Positions 1 to 12,330 are shown, counted from the stretch's first letter. The stretch: DNA of 64,000 nucleotides from Progne subis subis (GCA_022316685.1 JAKJHU010001326.1:16977-80976); one strand, 5' to 3'. A program made the numbers and translations. The notes: generated by a model not told the origin, from the letters alone.

Positions 1-160
1 AGTTATTAATATGTGATTCATTCTTCTGGTTGTATCATACAGAATTATTTACACTTTCAGGAAGAGTAAACTCTGGCTGTAAATCATGGAAGGGTTTTAC
101 ATGCACTCTTTTCTTTCATTACATATGGACTACAGAAAACTCAGAAATCACATCCACAAA

Positions 161-180
161 TACATACATACATACATACA

Positions 181-214
<34 letters not shown>
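161..214. repeat. (CATA)n tetranucleotide microsatellite
   Basis: An uninterrupted run of the tetramer TACA/CATA, about 13 units, grades into a short TA-rich stretch up to about 230. Open frames across it on the plus strand encode only a repeating Tyr-Ile-His-Thr pattern and are artefacts of the repeat. Confidence 0.95.
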
Positions 215-216
<2 letters not shown>

Positions 217-230
217 TGTATATTTTATTT

Positions 231-3200
231 CTGTATTAATTATATCCCCTGTAAATTCTATGGCATGCTTACAAAGCTTTGATTACTCATCCCACCCCAA
301 GCTGAGAAACTGCTGATCCCCACCAAAAAAAAAAGGGAAGACTTTGAAGTCTTCCAACGCTGGCTTGTCATAGGGTGAATGAACTTGAAAGAGAAATGTA
401 AGCCCTTGCCTCTGATATAGTAGAGAGCTGGCAAGTTCCTACAGATTTTTACTCCCAGATGACATCACTTTCTCTCCAGCAGCTTGCAGCTCGTCTAGCA
501 CTGCGAGGTAAATATAGCCCTGCCACAGTGCTCATCACCTCAGAAAGCATCTTTGTGTCTTCCCATTCTGAATCCAGGGTGCCAACAAACTGCAGAGCAG
601 AGGGCGTGTGAACCTGCAAGGGCAGATCTGCGACCAGTGGGCACTGGCATACCTCTCATGGAGTGGAGACAGAAGTTATGCTGATTTATGCCCTTTGAGA
701 TTCTAGCCCAAGGTAATGGCATCTTCCTTTCTGACTTCAATAGGAGCAGGCGCTGGTGTTGGGAGCAAGGCTTCCTTCCACTGGAGAAAAACACAGCTGG
801 AACAAAAAGCTGAAGGAAGAGTAGCATTTAAAAACTGCCTCAACAGCAGTGGTTAGATTTAAACAGTGTGCACACCTAAGAGCCAAGTTTCTGATGTGTA
901 AGTGCATTTTTTGTCTGATGCCAAGAAAGCAGATGTGAGAGTTATTTCCTAATAGCCACAGGCATTGTCACATGACTAATTCAGCATCTTCCAAAACTGG
1001 GTGCCTGCCTAGGCATGTGATGGAAGGATGGGAGGAAATTGCCTGGCTATGTGGATTCCTTGTGGTAAGGCAAATTTAGCTCAGTGAAGCCCGTGACTAA
1101 CAAATACCAAGCACTCAACTTTTCAAATTACAGAATCACAGCACCTCAAAACCTGTTGATAAACTTGCACAAAGTTTGGAATGTTTGGATGAAAGCAGAG
1201 CATTATAGGACTCAGAAAGATAATTTCATGGTGGCAAATAGGTGTGTGCCTTAGATGTTTTATTTCGGAATTAAGCCACAGCAAAACCCATTTGAGAATG
1301 TTCTGCAGTTGTAACTGGTTTACGAAGTAATGTTAAAAAACAGCCACTCTCTGCAGGTTATTCTCTGTTTTGTAATTGCTGTGAAAATCATGTGAAAGAA
1401 TTTGATGGTACCACCTTCTGGCATGGGGCTCAGAACAAAATACTTCTTTTAATCTTTTACTTTGTAAACCATTAAACAAAAATTTTCCATTTTAAGAAAA
1501 TATCTCAGCATTAATGATGAAGCTAGAACATCCTCCTCTGATTACCTTGCAATTTGTCATTCTCTAATTACCCAGTGAGGCACATCCTGCTGCTTCATCA
1601 GCTCTCTGCAGCACTCTATATAGCTCTGCTGCTGGCTGCCTTCTTGTTTCTCCACACCTCTTATCTCTGAGCGTGCCTGGCCAGGATCAAAAATTTAACC
1701 CTGTCAGCTCTGCGATGTTTCCTGAGCTATGTCTGTGTTGCAGAATCACCTCCTCCGGTTCAAGCTAAAATTTTGACCAGAGCTCTTTAAAACTGTACGT
1801 GGTGCTGATTCACAGCTTCTCTGCAGCCAGCATTTAATTCCATGTCTTTTGTCTCTTGCTTTTATATTTGGGCTGCCAGGTTTTTTGTCACAAAGCTTGT
1901 GTGTGCTAGCTGTGTCCACCTGTCCAAGCTGGCTCTTGTTGGAGGACTGCAACTTACAAGCGCTAAAATATTCACAGATGACAAATAACCACGGAGTAAT
2001 ATTAAGTTTGCAGTTGAAGCATGTGTATATCTAATCTGTGAGTCAAATTCATAGCAAGAAAATTTGTTGATCTACATTCAGGTAAAATGCAAGGTATTTT
2101 CTACTGACACTTATTCCCAAAAAGTCTAGCCTATGGAAAGGTTCATATTATGTCCACAGGTATATGGTTAAAAATATCTCGCCTTAGTCCAAGGAAAAGT
2201 TAAAAGCTTTCCCTTTACTTATTTTTATTATGCTTTTTAGTTTTTTTTCTTGCTTTTCCACGTCTTTCCATTCCATAAAAATGAGATATATATTCACAAA
2301 TAAAAAATTCACCCCATATGATCTGACAAATCACACTTTTTAAAATGTTCCTGGTTTCATTTAAAAAAAAAAAAAACAAAAAAACATTATATAGCTGATA
2401 AAAACATTGCAGTGGCTTCAACTATTTTTTGATAAATTACAATTCATGTCCCTGGAATAACATCTTTTGGTCAGCTAGCTGTAGAACTGCCTGTGGTGTA
2501 GAACCCTGGAATAATTTTCTTTATTTTTTTGCCTCTTATTTATATCAGATAGGTTGTGTAAGTCCCACACAGGAGGCAAATGAAAAAGACGGGCCAAGAA
2601 ATCCCACCCATGTCCTGAGTCTATGATCTTTTATGAAAAGATGATGTTAATATGCCAACACCGCTGCGGGCATTTGTGGAGCACCTTCGTACAGCTGGTG
2701 GATCCTGACAAGTGCAAAGAGATTTTTACACCTAGAATTGCTGTATTTTGTACTTACTGTGTCTTGAACAACCTGCGCGGACACACAAGCTGGAACAGGT
2801 CTTCCCTAGGACAAAGGTGGTGGTGGTGTGAACTGTGACCTACAGGAGATGAAGGGCTTGGGGATGGTGTTTTACAAAAACTGGGGTGAGGTGGCCTCCG
2901 TGTTGTCTGAAGGAATGGAGAAAATAAGAAGTTGTCCACTTCCTGACAAAGAGAGACAACTGAAAATACCACTGTGAGGAGCACAGGGGAGGCTGAGGAC
3001 ATCGGGGAAGCTGGGGACGGGCAGGTATGGGCTTGGTGACCATACAGCTCTGCTTTGGCTGTCCCAAGCTGGAGAAGACAGGCCCCTGTGGAGTCCCAGG
3101 GATCTCGGAGGAGAAGGCAGCTGGTTTGGGGGACTCTTCACGTAAGGAATATACTGTTTTTTGTAATGGTATCTGACCTTTAGTGTTTTATTTTATAAGG

Positions 3201-4025
3201 AAATGTAAGAGTATATTTACAGTCTGTGGAAAGGCTATTTATATCTGCCTGTCTGCTTCCTTCTCCCTGTCAAAGGCCTCACAAAGGTATTTTTTAGGAC
3301 AGAAGCCTAGTGTGAGAGGATGAGCTTATGCTCAAGAGCCAGGACTGCACCTGAGAAACAGAGAAGAGGAATCTGAGTATTGGGCAGAGGTTGTATACCA
3401 GAGGCCCCAGGAATAAAAGTAAGGTACCTAGACCTGGCTGGACTCAGCCTGGGAAACAGGGATTGGATCTTCTAGTACCTAGGTGATGAGCAGTAAGGAC
3501 ATTTGGACAGATGCCATCACAGGTGAATCATTACTTGCCAAGCTGTAAGAGTTGTTACTGGTCTTATCTATAAAAGTCCCTACTTCAGGAGCACGTACAA
3601 CTCTCCGTTTAAAATTCTCCATTTGAATAAACAAATTGGCACTTGAAAGAAATTGTAGCTGCTCATGTTTTTGCCCCGCCACACCACTCTGTGCCCAATG
3701 TTAGAGTAATATGCATGAGTCTAGTAGTCATTCGTGAAGAAACAGACTGTGCTGCCTCTGGAACTGCAGCAGCTGTTCTCATTTAGTGATTTTTTGCAAG
3801 AGGGGAGACCAAAAAGCAAAGGAGACAAGTGAATGCAGTGCAAACATCCTCCATGACTCCCTTCCCTGCCTTCCTCCTGGTGCCATGTCCTCAGAGCCGC
3901 CACATCAATGTGGGTTACATGCAAAGGATTGTAAGGTGGTCTTGCATGTCCCCCATGGTTCATAGCCCTCCACACCGTTCTCAGAGCCTGTGACAGGTCT
4001 GGCTTTTTTTTTCTGCCAAGGTCGG
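231..4025. other. Unique non-coding DNA, no gene seen
   Basis: Moderately AT-rich sequence with stop codons in all frames at normal density and no frame longer than about 95 codons. No recognisable protein domain, RNA gene or transposon was seen. Small features are a 14-nt A-run near 2363-2376 and a short GGT run near 2815-2830. The overlapping minus-strand frames around 2754-3141 are Pro/Ser-rich without a recognisable motif. Confidence 0.6.
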
Positions 4026-4850
4026 TGCGATGGTTTCAGTGTTTACTCTGCCGTGAGACAGGAGCAGGAGAAGCAAAGCAGGCCTAAACTTAAAGGTTAC
4101 AAAGATAGTTTTATTAACACACACCAAAAGAAGTAAATAAGAATCAAGAAATGAAACTTCCAAAACACTTTCCCTCCCCCGCTACTTTCACTTTCCCACA
4201 AACAACGTGAAGAGACAAAACCTGTAATTTTCAGTCCTTTTCACCATTTAAAAATAATCCTTCATCAATTCTTTGGGAGAGGAGCCTCTCTTATATCTTC
4301 CATGGAGATTCCCCACTGACAACATAGAACAGTTCTCTTGGAGTCTCAACCCTCACCAAGAGAGCTGCCCAGGAACCTGCCTTTGGGAAGTCCCTCCCAT
4401 TGGCAGTTTTCCCAACACTGCACATGGGCAGTGTCTGCTCATTTATGGTACCGTTTAAGGTTGCCTCTTCCAGTATAAAACAAAGATTCTCTTCTTCTAT
4501 TTCCAGAATCATCTCCACCTCAAGAACTAGAGATCTCCTTTTTCCCGAGGAGCAAAGGGCTTCACATCACTTTTCTTCCTCTGTTTTAACTAGAGCCATG
4601 CATCCCCCCCACAAACAGCATTCACAGGATGGAAAGGGAGTCCATTACAGGGAAAGTTAATCCATCCTCCATGATTTCACAAGAGACATCCAGCCAAACG
4701 AAGCAACTCCTCAATCCTTTCTCCCACTTAGGACCTTTACACTCTCTCTCTCCACTGACTTCACTTTCATGCTGTGTCTCTTTACAGCTCAATCACTTTG
4801 TCTGTTCTCTCTCAGGGAAGTGAGCTTTTGTAAGTCTCATCCATCAAAGA
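4026..4850 (-). mobile_element. Probable ERV LTR (minus sense), right edge uncertain
   Basis: Read on the minus strand, this stretch has the order expected of a retroviral LTR. A TATA-like GATATAAG lies at 4291-4298 and an AATAAA polyadenylation signal at 4110-4115. A U5-like tail then ends in CA at 4026. The sequence resembles passerine ERV LTRs as I remember them, but I cannot assign a library name. The U3 end is not resolved because it runs into a second, different LTR near 4850. A direct repeat matching the left flank GTCGG was not found on the right. No gag, pol or env sequence is attached, so this is a solo or truncated LTR. Confidence 0.6.
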
Positions 4851-5447
4851 GTTTACATCTCCCAAGTCTGCAAGGGGCAGGAATAGTTGGGATTAATAGC
4901 ATGAGAGAGATGAAGTTTGCTTTCAGACTTAGATGTTTATTAATTCTTATCTATATTACAGGCTCACAAGCCGTGAGTTCTGCAGTACCTCCAGTCAACA
5001 AGGTGCAAAGTGGAGTACCTCTCTGTCTCTAAAAGGTCTTTTCATGCATAATCCGTCCAATTGTGAAATGCCACCTAAAATGTTTTTACTTTAAACCCAA
5101 TAACTAACCATTTGAAGTCCGCAATGCAGACTTCATTAGGCAATTATAGAAAGCCACCCAAACCCATGAAGAAGAAGGAGGAAGAAGGTGAAAAAAGAAC
5201 AACCAACTTCCACCCTAAAGTCTCCATCTTGCCCCATATATATTACTGTATACTAAAATCTTAAACTCTAATCTTTCACCCTGAGATAATCACACAATTC
5301 TATCCAACGGACACCCCCACAATCTCCGCACTATCAGTTAACTTCGGGAGCCTTTTCCACAGCCCCAGGTCAAAGGCAGTGTTTTCTTGAGAGTCAGTGC
5401 CTGCCAGCACAGAAAGTCCAAAACTCTCAGTTTCCAGGGTTCCAACA
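4850..5447 (-). mobile_element. ERV LTR, family A copy 1 (long U3 form), minus sense
   Basis: This is one of three copies of the same LTR family in the window; the others are at 11908-12330 and 59535-59968. On the minus strand it starts TGTTGGAACCCTGGAAACTG at 5447. It contains a CTTCTT-rich block followed by a GGGTTTGGGTGG-like block and a polyadenylation signal AATAAA at 4936-4941. The shared homology fades near 4850. Compared with the other two copies it carries about 150 bp of extra U3 (roughly 5270-5425). The U5 boundary and the target-site duplication are unclear: AGAGCC follows the 5' end with no matching hexamer on the other side. Family K (class II) is inferred from the 6-bp duplication flanking copy 3. 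Confidence 0.7.
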
Positions 5448-8400
5448 AGAGCCCTGACAAGGGAGAGATCTCTTCTGCAAAATAGCCAGACAGGCTGGTT
5501 AACTTAGCTCCTATTCTTTTAAGTTCCTTTTAAAATACGGTGTTGGGTGATAGAACAGTAACTCACATTTGTTGTGACCCTGATGGTTTAAAGGCATGAG
5601 CAGGGCTTAGGAGAGACAATGCAGTGAGGCTGTCTGTAGATTTTGAAGTGAATAACAATTTTGATTAAACACAGAGTTCACATCCCACCAGTTTTGCCAC
5701 TGCTTCAATATTGAAAACAATACATCCACTAAGAAGATTTTTAGTGTAACCAGTGGTATATTTTGTACCTTGGTACAAAGATATGCTGCTCTTTTTAAAG
5801 AAAATGCCTTTAATTTTGGATGAAAACCTTGAGGTTTCTTTTAAAAGTACTGCAGTACCCTTGTTGAGGTAGCAGGTTTTTTTCATGCAGTGTTTTCCAT
5901 CATCTCTACTCTTATGCATAATTTGTCAAATCTTCCCTCACCAAATTTCCACAGCTTTAGGGGTCCTGAAGAAATGAGTATAATTGCTCACTGTAATTAA
6001 ATGTTTCATATTTTATCAGACATGGCATGCAATATGGAGATCTCATACAAAGCCTGCCATATCTTTATGTACCTCTCACACACCTGATTGAATCAGGAAG
6101 TGCAAAGATGTGTTTTCCTCACATCTTCTGTGCTGCAGAGATGGTATATGGTATTTTGTCAGGGAGGCTTTGTCATATGAATTGGCAGCTGTAAAGAATG
6201 ACCTCACCTGCATCACAACATGAGGCAAAGGGAGGCAACATGAAGTCATGCTGTATAGACAATAGTCCGCTCTTCTTAAGATGGAGAGATAAAAAAGGAC
6301 TGAGCAGAGGCCCACAAAAGCACAGAGCTTTGTCGTGCGTCTTGGTACAACCAGCAGTCTTCAGCCAAAGTTTTTAACATCTCTAAAAGGGAGTTTTCTT
6401 CCTTCGTCCAGGACTTGGTCAGCCAGGCTAAACAATTAAAATTGTCCATGTAAGTCTCAGAAAACTGTCAAGAAGTTAGGAGTTTGGCATTAAATTATAT
6501 CGCTGGGAGAATTTTGTGGTCTCAGCTTTCAAACGCTGAAGTGTCATTAGTAAATTTATGGGGTAGAGTGAAAGGAAGTTTTCATTGTTGCAACATAAAT
6601 TACTGAGAAGCTGAAAGAACTAGATCAGAAATAAACTAAGAACCCACAACCATCAACTCATAAAGCAAGTAGAGTGATGCTAGCTATAAATGCCTCATCT
6701 CCTGTGTTGGTCCTGAAGGACCTGCCCAGGAGTTCCTGGGAAGTGATGCTGTTGCTCCAGAGGGAATGAGGCCCTTCCCCACACTTATTTATCCCTTCAG
6801 ACGTATTCTTTTTTTTCCAGATCTAGTTTTCTTTATCTCCTGGGTATAAAATAAAAAAGGAGAAACAACATGAGAGCCACATGAAATGTATTACTTGAAA
6901 CCACGATCTCCAGAGAGAGGAAACCAGCCCTGTAAAAGAGAGGAAAACAAAAGAAAATTTAATAAGCTGCAACAGAGCAGGAAGTTCAATGACATCAACA
7001 AGAGGAAAAAAAAAAAAAAAAAAAAAGAAAAAAGGACCAGAACTGTAAAACTCAGAATGAAAGCAAAGAAACAACATGAAATATTTATTCCAGAACTGAA
7101 GAAGAAAAATAATGGGAAGAACAACAATAAAGAAGATCTATTACAAATTACCTTAAACATAATGTTGAATCTATACCACCACACTAGTCTGCTCAGGACC
7201 TTTATTTTGTGACATTAGCACATTAAGCTCCGGATATTGCCTTGGAAACCTGAGCTAGGGTTGTACACTCTGGTAACGGTGTCCACATCACTGCTCCTGA
7301 AGTCCAGGCTGTGCAGAGGGCTAGCATCCTCCTTTTTGTGCATTGCCAAGTTATTCTCAGCCCTTCTCTGCCGCGGATGAAACAGTCATCATTTAATTAC
7401 AGCACGCTGCTTGAGTTGCAGGTTGCCATTATTGTTAACAAGCTGCTTTCCCATGATACTAAAAAGTGTAGTCCTGAGCACAAGGCTGAACTAGGAAGCG
7501 AGGAACCTGCCAGGCATACCCGTGGCTTGTTGTGGGACTATGGGTGCATTTTGCCATCTTCTTAGCAGGAATAGCTCATAGCACAGCAGGATACATGCTA
7601 TGGTGGTGCTATATGTAAAATACAAGGACATATAAAAATGTGTTTGTGTGGATGCATGTATATGCACATATATGAATACATGAAGAGTTATATTTTATGG
7701 TTTTTTGCCTTCTTGATGCTTAATGCAGGTTGCTTGTATGAATGGAAAACCAAATTTCATCATCCATTGTATTTTTTGACTTAATAGCTCTCTTTAAATC
7801 AGTGACAGTCAGGAGACACCACACAGGTATTGGACATTTGCTAGATATTGTGAGTCTCAGCAGCCATCAGATCATGCTCTCCTGCAGCTCTGATCCATTC
7901 TGCTGTCTGTGCTAGTGCTGGCTGGAGGAGATGACACTGATACCCACCTGTGCCTCCACACCTCGGCAAAGCAGGGAACAGAGAGATCAATTACTTCCAT
8001 CTCACACTCCTTTGCAGGTTGTTCACCCAGAGAAAGCAGCTGGAAATGTCTTTCCTAGGTAAGAATTCTCATTTCCAATGTCAGCTCCGTAATCAGATGG
8101 GAGAAAAAATGGTTGGTCGTTTCAAGCTGGGTAGGCACCTGCCAATGTCACTGCCAGCAAATCCACCGCAGGCAAAGACAGGGGCTGGTGTTGGGAAAGT
8201 TACTGACTCAGCAGCTGCTGATAAAATGATAATTTTAACAGATCGTATTTTTTTAAGTTTTTGAAAAATACATTGTGGTCAAATGTCTTTTTGTGATGGG
8301 GTTTTAATGAAACCTACAGCTTTACAGCTTTCCCTTATTATTTGCTGATCAAGCCAAGACTCAGTTTGTCAGGTTTCTTTCTGTACCTAAACACTTACAC

Positions 8401-9006
8401 AGCGCATTGGAAAACTGAGTTGCTTTATGGAACAACCCTGCATAAAGCTTTCCAGAAGAATACAGGGCCAACAATGGTGATGCTGTACAAATAGTATGAT
8501 AAATTTGTGGGTACCTTTTTTCCTCCATGTTTGTATCACAACACACTCACAAGACAAGCAGCCATGCTAAAGCACATTATTAGAATTGTTCTATCAATTA
8601 ACCTAAATGTACAAAATGCCAGAATGAAGATTGCCTGTGCTCTTACTTCTGCTGCTCTTTTACCTTATGCAGCATGCACAATTTTGAGAACACCCTGTAT
8701 TAATTTTCCCATATGCCTATGCCTCATTAAGTGCACAGGGTAGATGAGTCCCCTTAGCGAGCAATTATTCCGTGTTTTATTCCAGTTTTGCTATTTAATA
8801 TGGGGGTTTGCACCTTATTTATTACTCATCCCTATAAATCCTGCTGCAAGAATGGAGTTATTAACTTCTTTATAGGCTTTTCTGTGGTACATACCATTAT
8901 GAAGCCTGAATGCTTTGCAAACAATAATGAATATATTCTCCCATTAGCTCTGTAAGATAATGTTAAGAGTTATCTCCATCTTAGAGTGGGCAAGTTGAAG
9001 TACAGA

Positions 9007-9050
9007 ATTAGTGTACTTAATTAATTAATTAATTAGTGTACTTAATTAAT
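9007..9050. repeat. Direct repeat around a TTAA-rich core
   Basis: The 20-base string AATTAGTGTACTTAATTAAT occurs exactly twice, at 9007-9026 and 9031-9050, a 24-bp period. The result is a short, nearly pure TTAA-repeat block with strong dyad symmetry. Confidence 0.9.
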
Positions 9051-9321
9051 CAGAACTATGCCCTAAGTTTAGAGACTTAGTTGTGAGTGTATGGGTTACT
9101 AGACTATCTACTACAGACTTTCTATGTTGTTATTGGAACAACATATGTTTCACCCTTGAGGGTGAAATGTGCGCGTTAGACACTGTTGGAAAAAGCGTAT
9201 TGTTACCATGTACCTTAGGTTTGCACTGTGTTGTAGCTGCTGCCCAGATGGACAAAACAGTGTTCCTTACAGTCCACTGCTTTGGCATTAGGTTTTTTTA
9301 TTTGGTCCCCTTACACAAAAG

Positions 9322-9326
<5 letters not shown>

Positions 9327-9366
<40 letters not shown>
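9327..9366. repeat. Poly-T homopolymer, 40 nt
   Basis: An uninterrupted run of about 40 T. No retrogene body, L1-like 3' end or target-site duplication was recognised beside it. Confidence 0.9.
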
Positions 9367-9369
<3 letters not shown>

Positions 9370-10316
9370 CCAGTAGGGGATGAATAGTGAACAATTCCAG
9401 CTTTGGGTTTAGATCATGAGCCACTCACCCCATCTCCACTTTTCCCCAACACTGAAATTACAGTCTCTCTTTTTGAGGTCCTCATGCTGGCTCTGTCTTT
9501 CATCAGTCTACCAATATCTCTGCAGCCTACAAATGCAGCCAGGAAACACAGATTCTTACCTAAGCAAGAAAAGCACTGTTAAAAGTCAGCATTGGTGTGA
9601 GAACAAATATTTACCAACTTCCCATTAATACATTTAGGCTATAATTGAAAGAAAGATGCATAAGTATCAGAAAAATATTCAGTATCCTTTTATCCATAGA
9701 GTGGACAAAGAAAGGCTTTTTTAAGATGCTGGTAAGTGAGATTCCAGATGACCAAGTGTGTGTGTGGTGTCTCCAAGATCTGTGATATCTTTTATTACTG
9801 TGAGCACTAGTCCTTTCCCCCCTCCTCAGCCAAAACTGGTTCCTTGGTCTCATCAGATCCCTTCCATCCCGAGCAAGGTGAGGGCAAGTGCTAAAGTATG
9901 TACATCTGGGTAGAGATTTCTTGTTTTGTTTTGTTTTATTTTACTTCTATCTAGTGTTCAGGGTTCTGGTCTGCGGCCATGGCAAGGAAAAGGAGAGCTT
10001 TGTTCCCCCACTGGATTTTGTTGATCAGCCACAGAAGATGGATGGACTCCGCACCCAAGAGCTCTGCAAGTGTGAACACACCATGATGTGCCTTCAGAAT
10101 TTCACAGTAAATAAATAAAATTAAGGCCTCCATTTTGTAGGGGTGATTTTTGTCAACTGACAGACTGGACAAATTTGGGAACTATTTCCCAAGAAGGCAG
10201 ATGTGTAGGAAGAGGGCAATGTTATTCACCCTGTCAAATCTTGCCTAAAGGTTATTACTGCCCAGGCCTCAGGGCTCAGAAAGACTTCTTTAACAAATGC
10301 AAAGTAAGATATCATC

Positions 10317-10321
10317 CCTAG
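10317..10321. repeat. Target-site duplication CCTAG, left copy
   Basis: The five bases CCTAG immediately precede the LTR and are repeated exactly at 10903-10907. Confidence 0.85.
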
Positions 10322-10902
10322 TGTCATGGTTTAACCCCAGCTGGCAACCAAGCCCCACACCCTCCCACACTCACTCCCCCACCAGTAGGACTGTGCAGGG
10401 AATTGAAAGGGTAAAATCTGCGAAACTCACAGGTTGAGGAAAAGACAGTTTAATAGGGAAAGCAAGGGCCACACACACAAGCAAAACAAAACAAAATTAT
10501 TCAGTCCTTCCCATGAGCAGGCAGGTGTTCAGCCAAGACAGCAGGGCCCCATCACATATGATGGTGATGTGGGAAAGCAAACACCATCGCTCCAAGTGTC
10601 CCTCCCCTTATTCCTGCTTCTCCCCACGTTATACACTGAGTTTGGTGCCACATGGGCTGGAATATCCCTTTGGTCAGCTGGGGTCACCTGTCCTGGCTGT
10701 GTCTCCTCCCAGGCACCCCCAGTCCCCTGCTCAGTGTGGCAGTACCAAAAGCAGAAAAAGCCTTGGCTCTGTGCAAGCCCTGCTCAGCAGTGACAAAAAC
10801 ATCTCTGTATTATCAACCCTGAGTTCAGCACAAATCCAGAAAACAGCCCCAATACCGACCACTGTGAGGAAAATTAACTCCACCCCAGCTGAAATGAGCA
10901 CA
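10322..10902 (-). mobile_element. Solo ERV LTR (ERVL-like), minus sense, 5-bp TSD
   Basis: The element is 581 bp, begins TGTCATGG and ends GAGCACA on the plus strand, so it has the TG...CA ends of an LTR. It is bracketed by a perfect 5-bp duplication, CCTAG. Read on the minus strand, a TATA-like GTATAAC lies near 10629-10635 and an ATTAAA polyadenylation signal at 10449-10454, which sets the sense strand. A 5-bp duplication is typical of class III (ERVL) proviruses. No internal retroviral sequence remains, so it is a solo LTR from recombination between two LTRs. The 206-codon plus-strand frame starting at 10513 lies mostly antisense through the LTR and is not a gene. Confidence 0.88.
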
Positions 10903-10907
10903 CCTAG
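10903..10907. repeat. Target-site duplication CCTAG, right copy
   Basis: Exact copy of 10317-10321, directly following the CA end of the LTR. Confidence 0.85.
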
Positions 10908-11907
10908 TCATGTAATTTTAAGTGCCCACACCACAGCTTTCTGCAATTTATACAACTGCAGAAACAATTACTGCAGAAACCATTACTGCAGAAACCCGAT
11001 GCAAACATCTGGCATACATAAACGTCAATCCAGACAGTCAGCTTTTAGTGTACGAGGAATTGAAAAGAGGGTTTTACAATGTAAAGCATCTGGTAATCTC
11101 AACAATGGGTGGAGCCACCACCCATATCTGTGATACTAAATGTCACTGCTTCAAAGCAGGTTGCAACTGCTCTGTGTCCTTGCTGTGTCTTGTCATGTTA
11201 CAGAGAAGTAAGATCCCTCATTCTCTACGTCATCAAGACACTCATATAAAGACACTCACTGCATTTCATTTTCGGGGTGTGATTTATCCAGTGGGGCCCA
11301 CCAGCTGTGCACTGGATCGTAGTTCCGTGTGTACAGAAGGAAATGCACGTGTGTGCATATGCAGATAGCTGTGAGCAGGTGTGCAAGGGTGCTGGTGATA
11401 CTTGCCCCGTGACTGATTTCATTCCAGAGCTGTGACTGTGTCGTGGCAATCGACAGAGTGGGTTTCAGAGCAGAGGGTTTCACCCTGCTGTTCCAATCCC
11501 TGGTAAATATGTGCCCCTTGCTGCTCAAGGCAGTTTCTTTGCAGTGCCCCCCTACACCTAAGGTGGGCACATGGCCTTGGGGCTCAGAAATCTCCCCCAA
11601 GCAAGGAGGCACGGTGTGGCCAAGGCAGCAGCGCTCTGCATGTGTCCGTCTTCACATCGGCTACAGTTCAGACAGTGCAGAGAGTATTTCCGAGGCAAAG
11701 TGGCAATGGAACGACATTTGGGTGTCAGAGACATCGTATCAGAGATACAGGAATGTGGAAATCCCTTCTGTGGGCTGCAGCAAAGTCAGGCAGAGCAGCA
11801 GCGTCATTCAAAGTGGTGCAGTATCACTGCCAAGCTGATGACACGGGCTGTGCACCTCAGTGGGTGATTGTTTGTCTGGTTCCATGAGAAGGACGAGCCC
11901 TAGCACC
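10908..11907. other. Unique DNA between two LTRs, several chance ORFs
   Basis: Several overlapping frames of 80-150 codons occur (10922-11368, 11443-11838, 11571-11867 plus; 11256-11612 minus). None shows a recognisable domain, and they overlap one another in different frames, as expected for GC-richer non-coding DNA. A 15-bp triplication at 10955-10999 is listed separately. Confidence 0.5.
10955..10999. repeat. 15-bp tandem triplication
   Basis: Three consecutive 15-bp units beginning ACTGCAGAAAC (10955-10969, 10970-10984, 10985-10999) differ only in the last bases. In one frame they read Thr-Ala-Glu-Thr-Ile three times, but no gene is supported. Confidence 0.9.
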
Positions 11908-12330
11908 TGCCTCTGAGGTTTCTTCTTTTTTTCATGTTAGAACCCAGATTAATGCACAGGATGCAGTTTTCATGTTTGGACTCAGATGTTTACTAATTCT
12001 AATCCAAAGTACAGTCTTAGGTGTTGTGAGTTCTAGCTAACAAGATAGGAAATGGCGATGCCTGTAACTCTTTCCAAGGTTATTTAAGAGCTAATCAAAT
12101 CACCCAATTAAAAGATGACACCTATATTATTTATAGTTTTGACCCAATAACTGACCACCCAAGGTCTGCAATGTGGACCCTTTCACCCAGTAAGAAAAAA
12201 ACACCCCAAACCATGAAAAAGAAGGTGAAGAAGAAGAAGGACTTAGACAACACCTTAAATCCTCTATATTGCTTCCCATATATTACTGTACACTAAAAAC
12301 CCAAAAGTCTCAGTTTCCAGAATTACAACA
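11908..12330 (-). mobile_element. ERV LTR, family A copy 2 (short U3 form), minus sense
   Basis: On the minus strand it starts TGTTGTAATTCTGGAAACTG at 12330 and aligns by eye with the LTRs at 4850-5447 and 59535-59968. Shared blocks are the CTTCTTC-rich tract, the GGTGG.TTATTGGGTC block with a TATAAATAAT box, the ACCTTGGAAAGAGTTA block, and AGTAAACATC in place of the canonical AATAAACATC signal. It lacks the roughly 150-bp U3 segment present in copy 1. The sense 3' end is taken at GGCA (11908) by alignment to copy 3. The flanking hexamers (AGCACC and CCTGCA) do not match, so the exact edge or the duplication has decayed. Confidence 0.72.

Larger units (their letters stand above)
5448..10316. 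other. Unique non-coding DNA, no gene seen
   Basis: No coding region is supported. The plus-strand frame at 6886-7212 is a Lys/Asn-rich reading of an A-rich purine tract (A-run at about 7005-7026) and is not a gene. Simple repeats inside the interval are listed separately. Bases 7600-7700 and 8740-9060 are AT-rich with no other structure that I can name. Confidence 0.6.

Noticed and set aside
4592..4597. AGAGCC at 4592 matching the flank after 5447
   Set aside because: The element would begin ATGC rather than TG and would swallow the separate LTR at 4026-4850, so it is probably chance.
6886..7212. 108-codon Lys-rich ORF
   Set aside because: It is driven by an A-rich purine tract and is low complexity throughout.
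10513..11133. 206-codon plus-strand ORF
   Set aside because: Its first two thirds are antisense to a solo LTR and it then crosses the LTR edge and the duplication into a 15-bp triplication. No protein family is recognisable.
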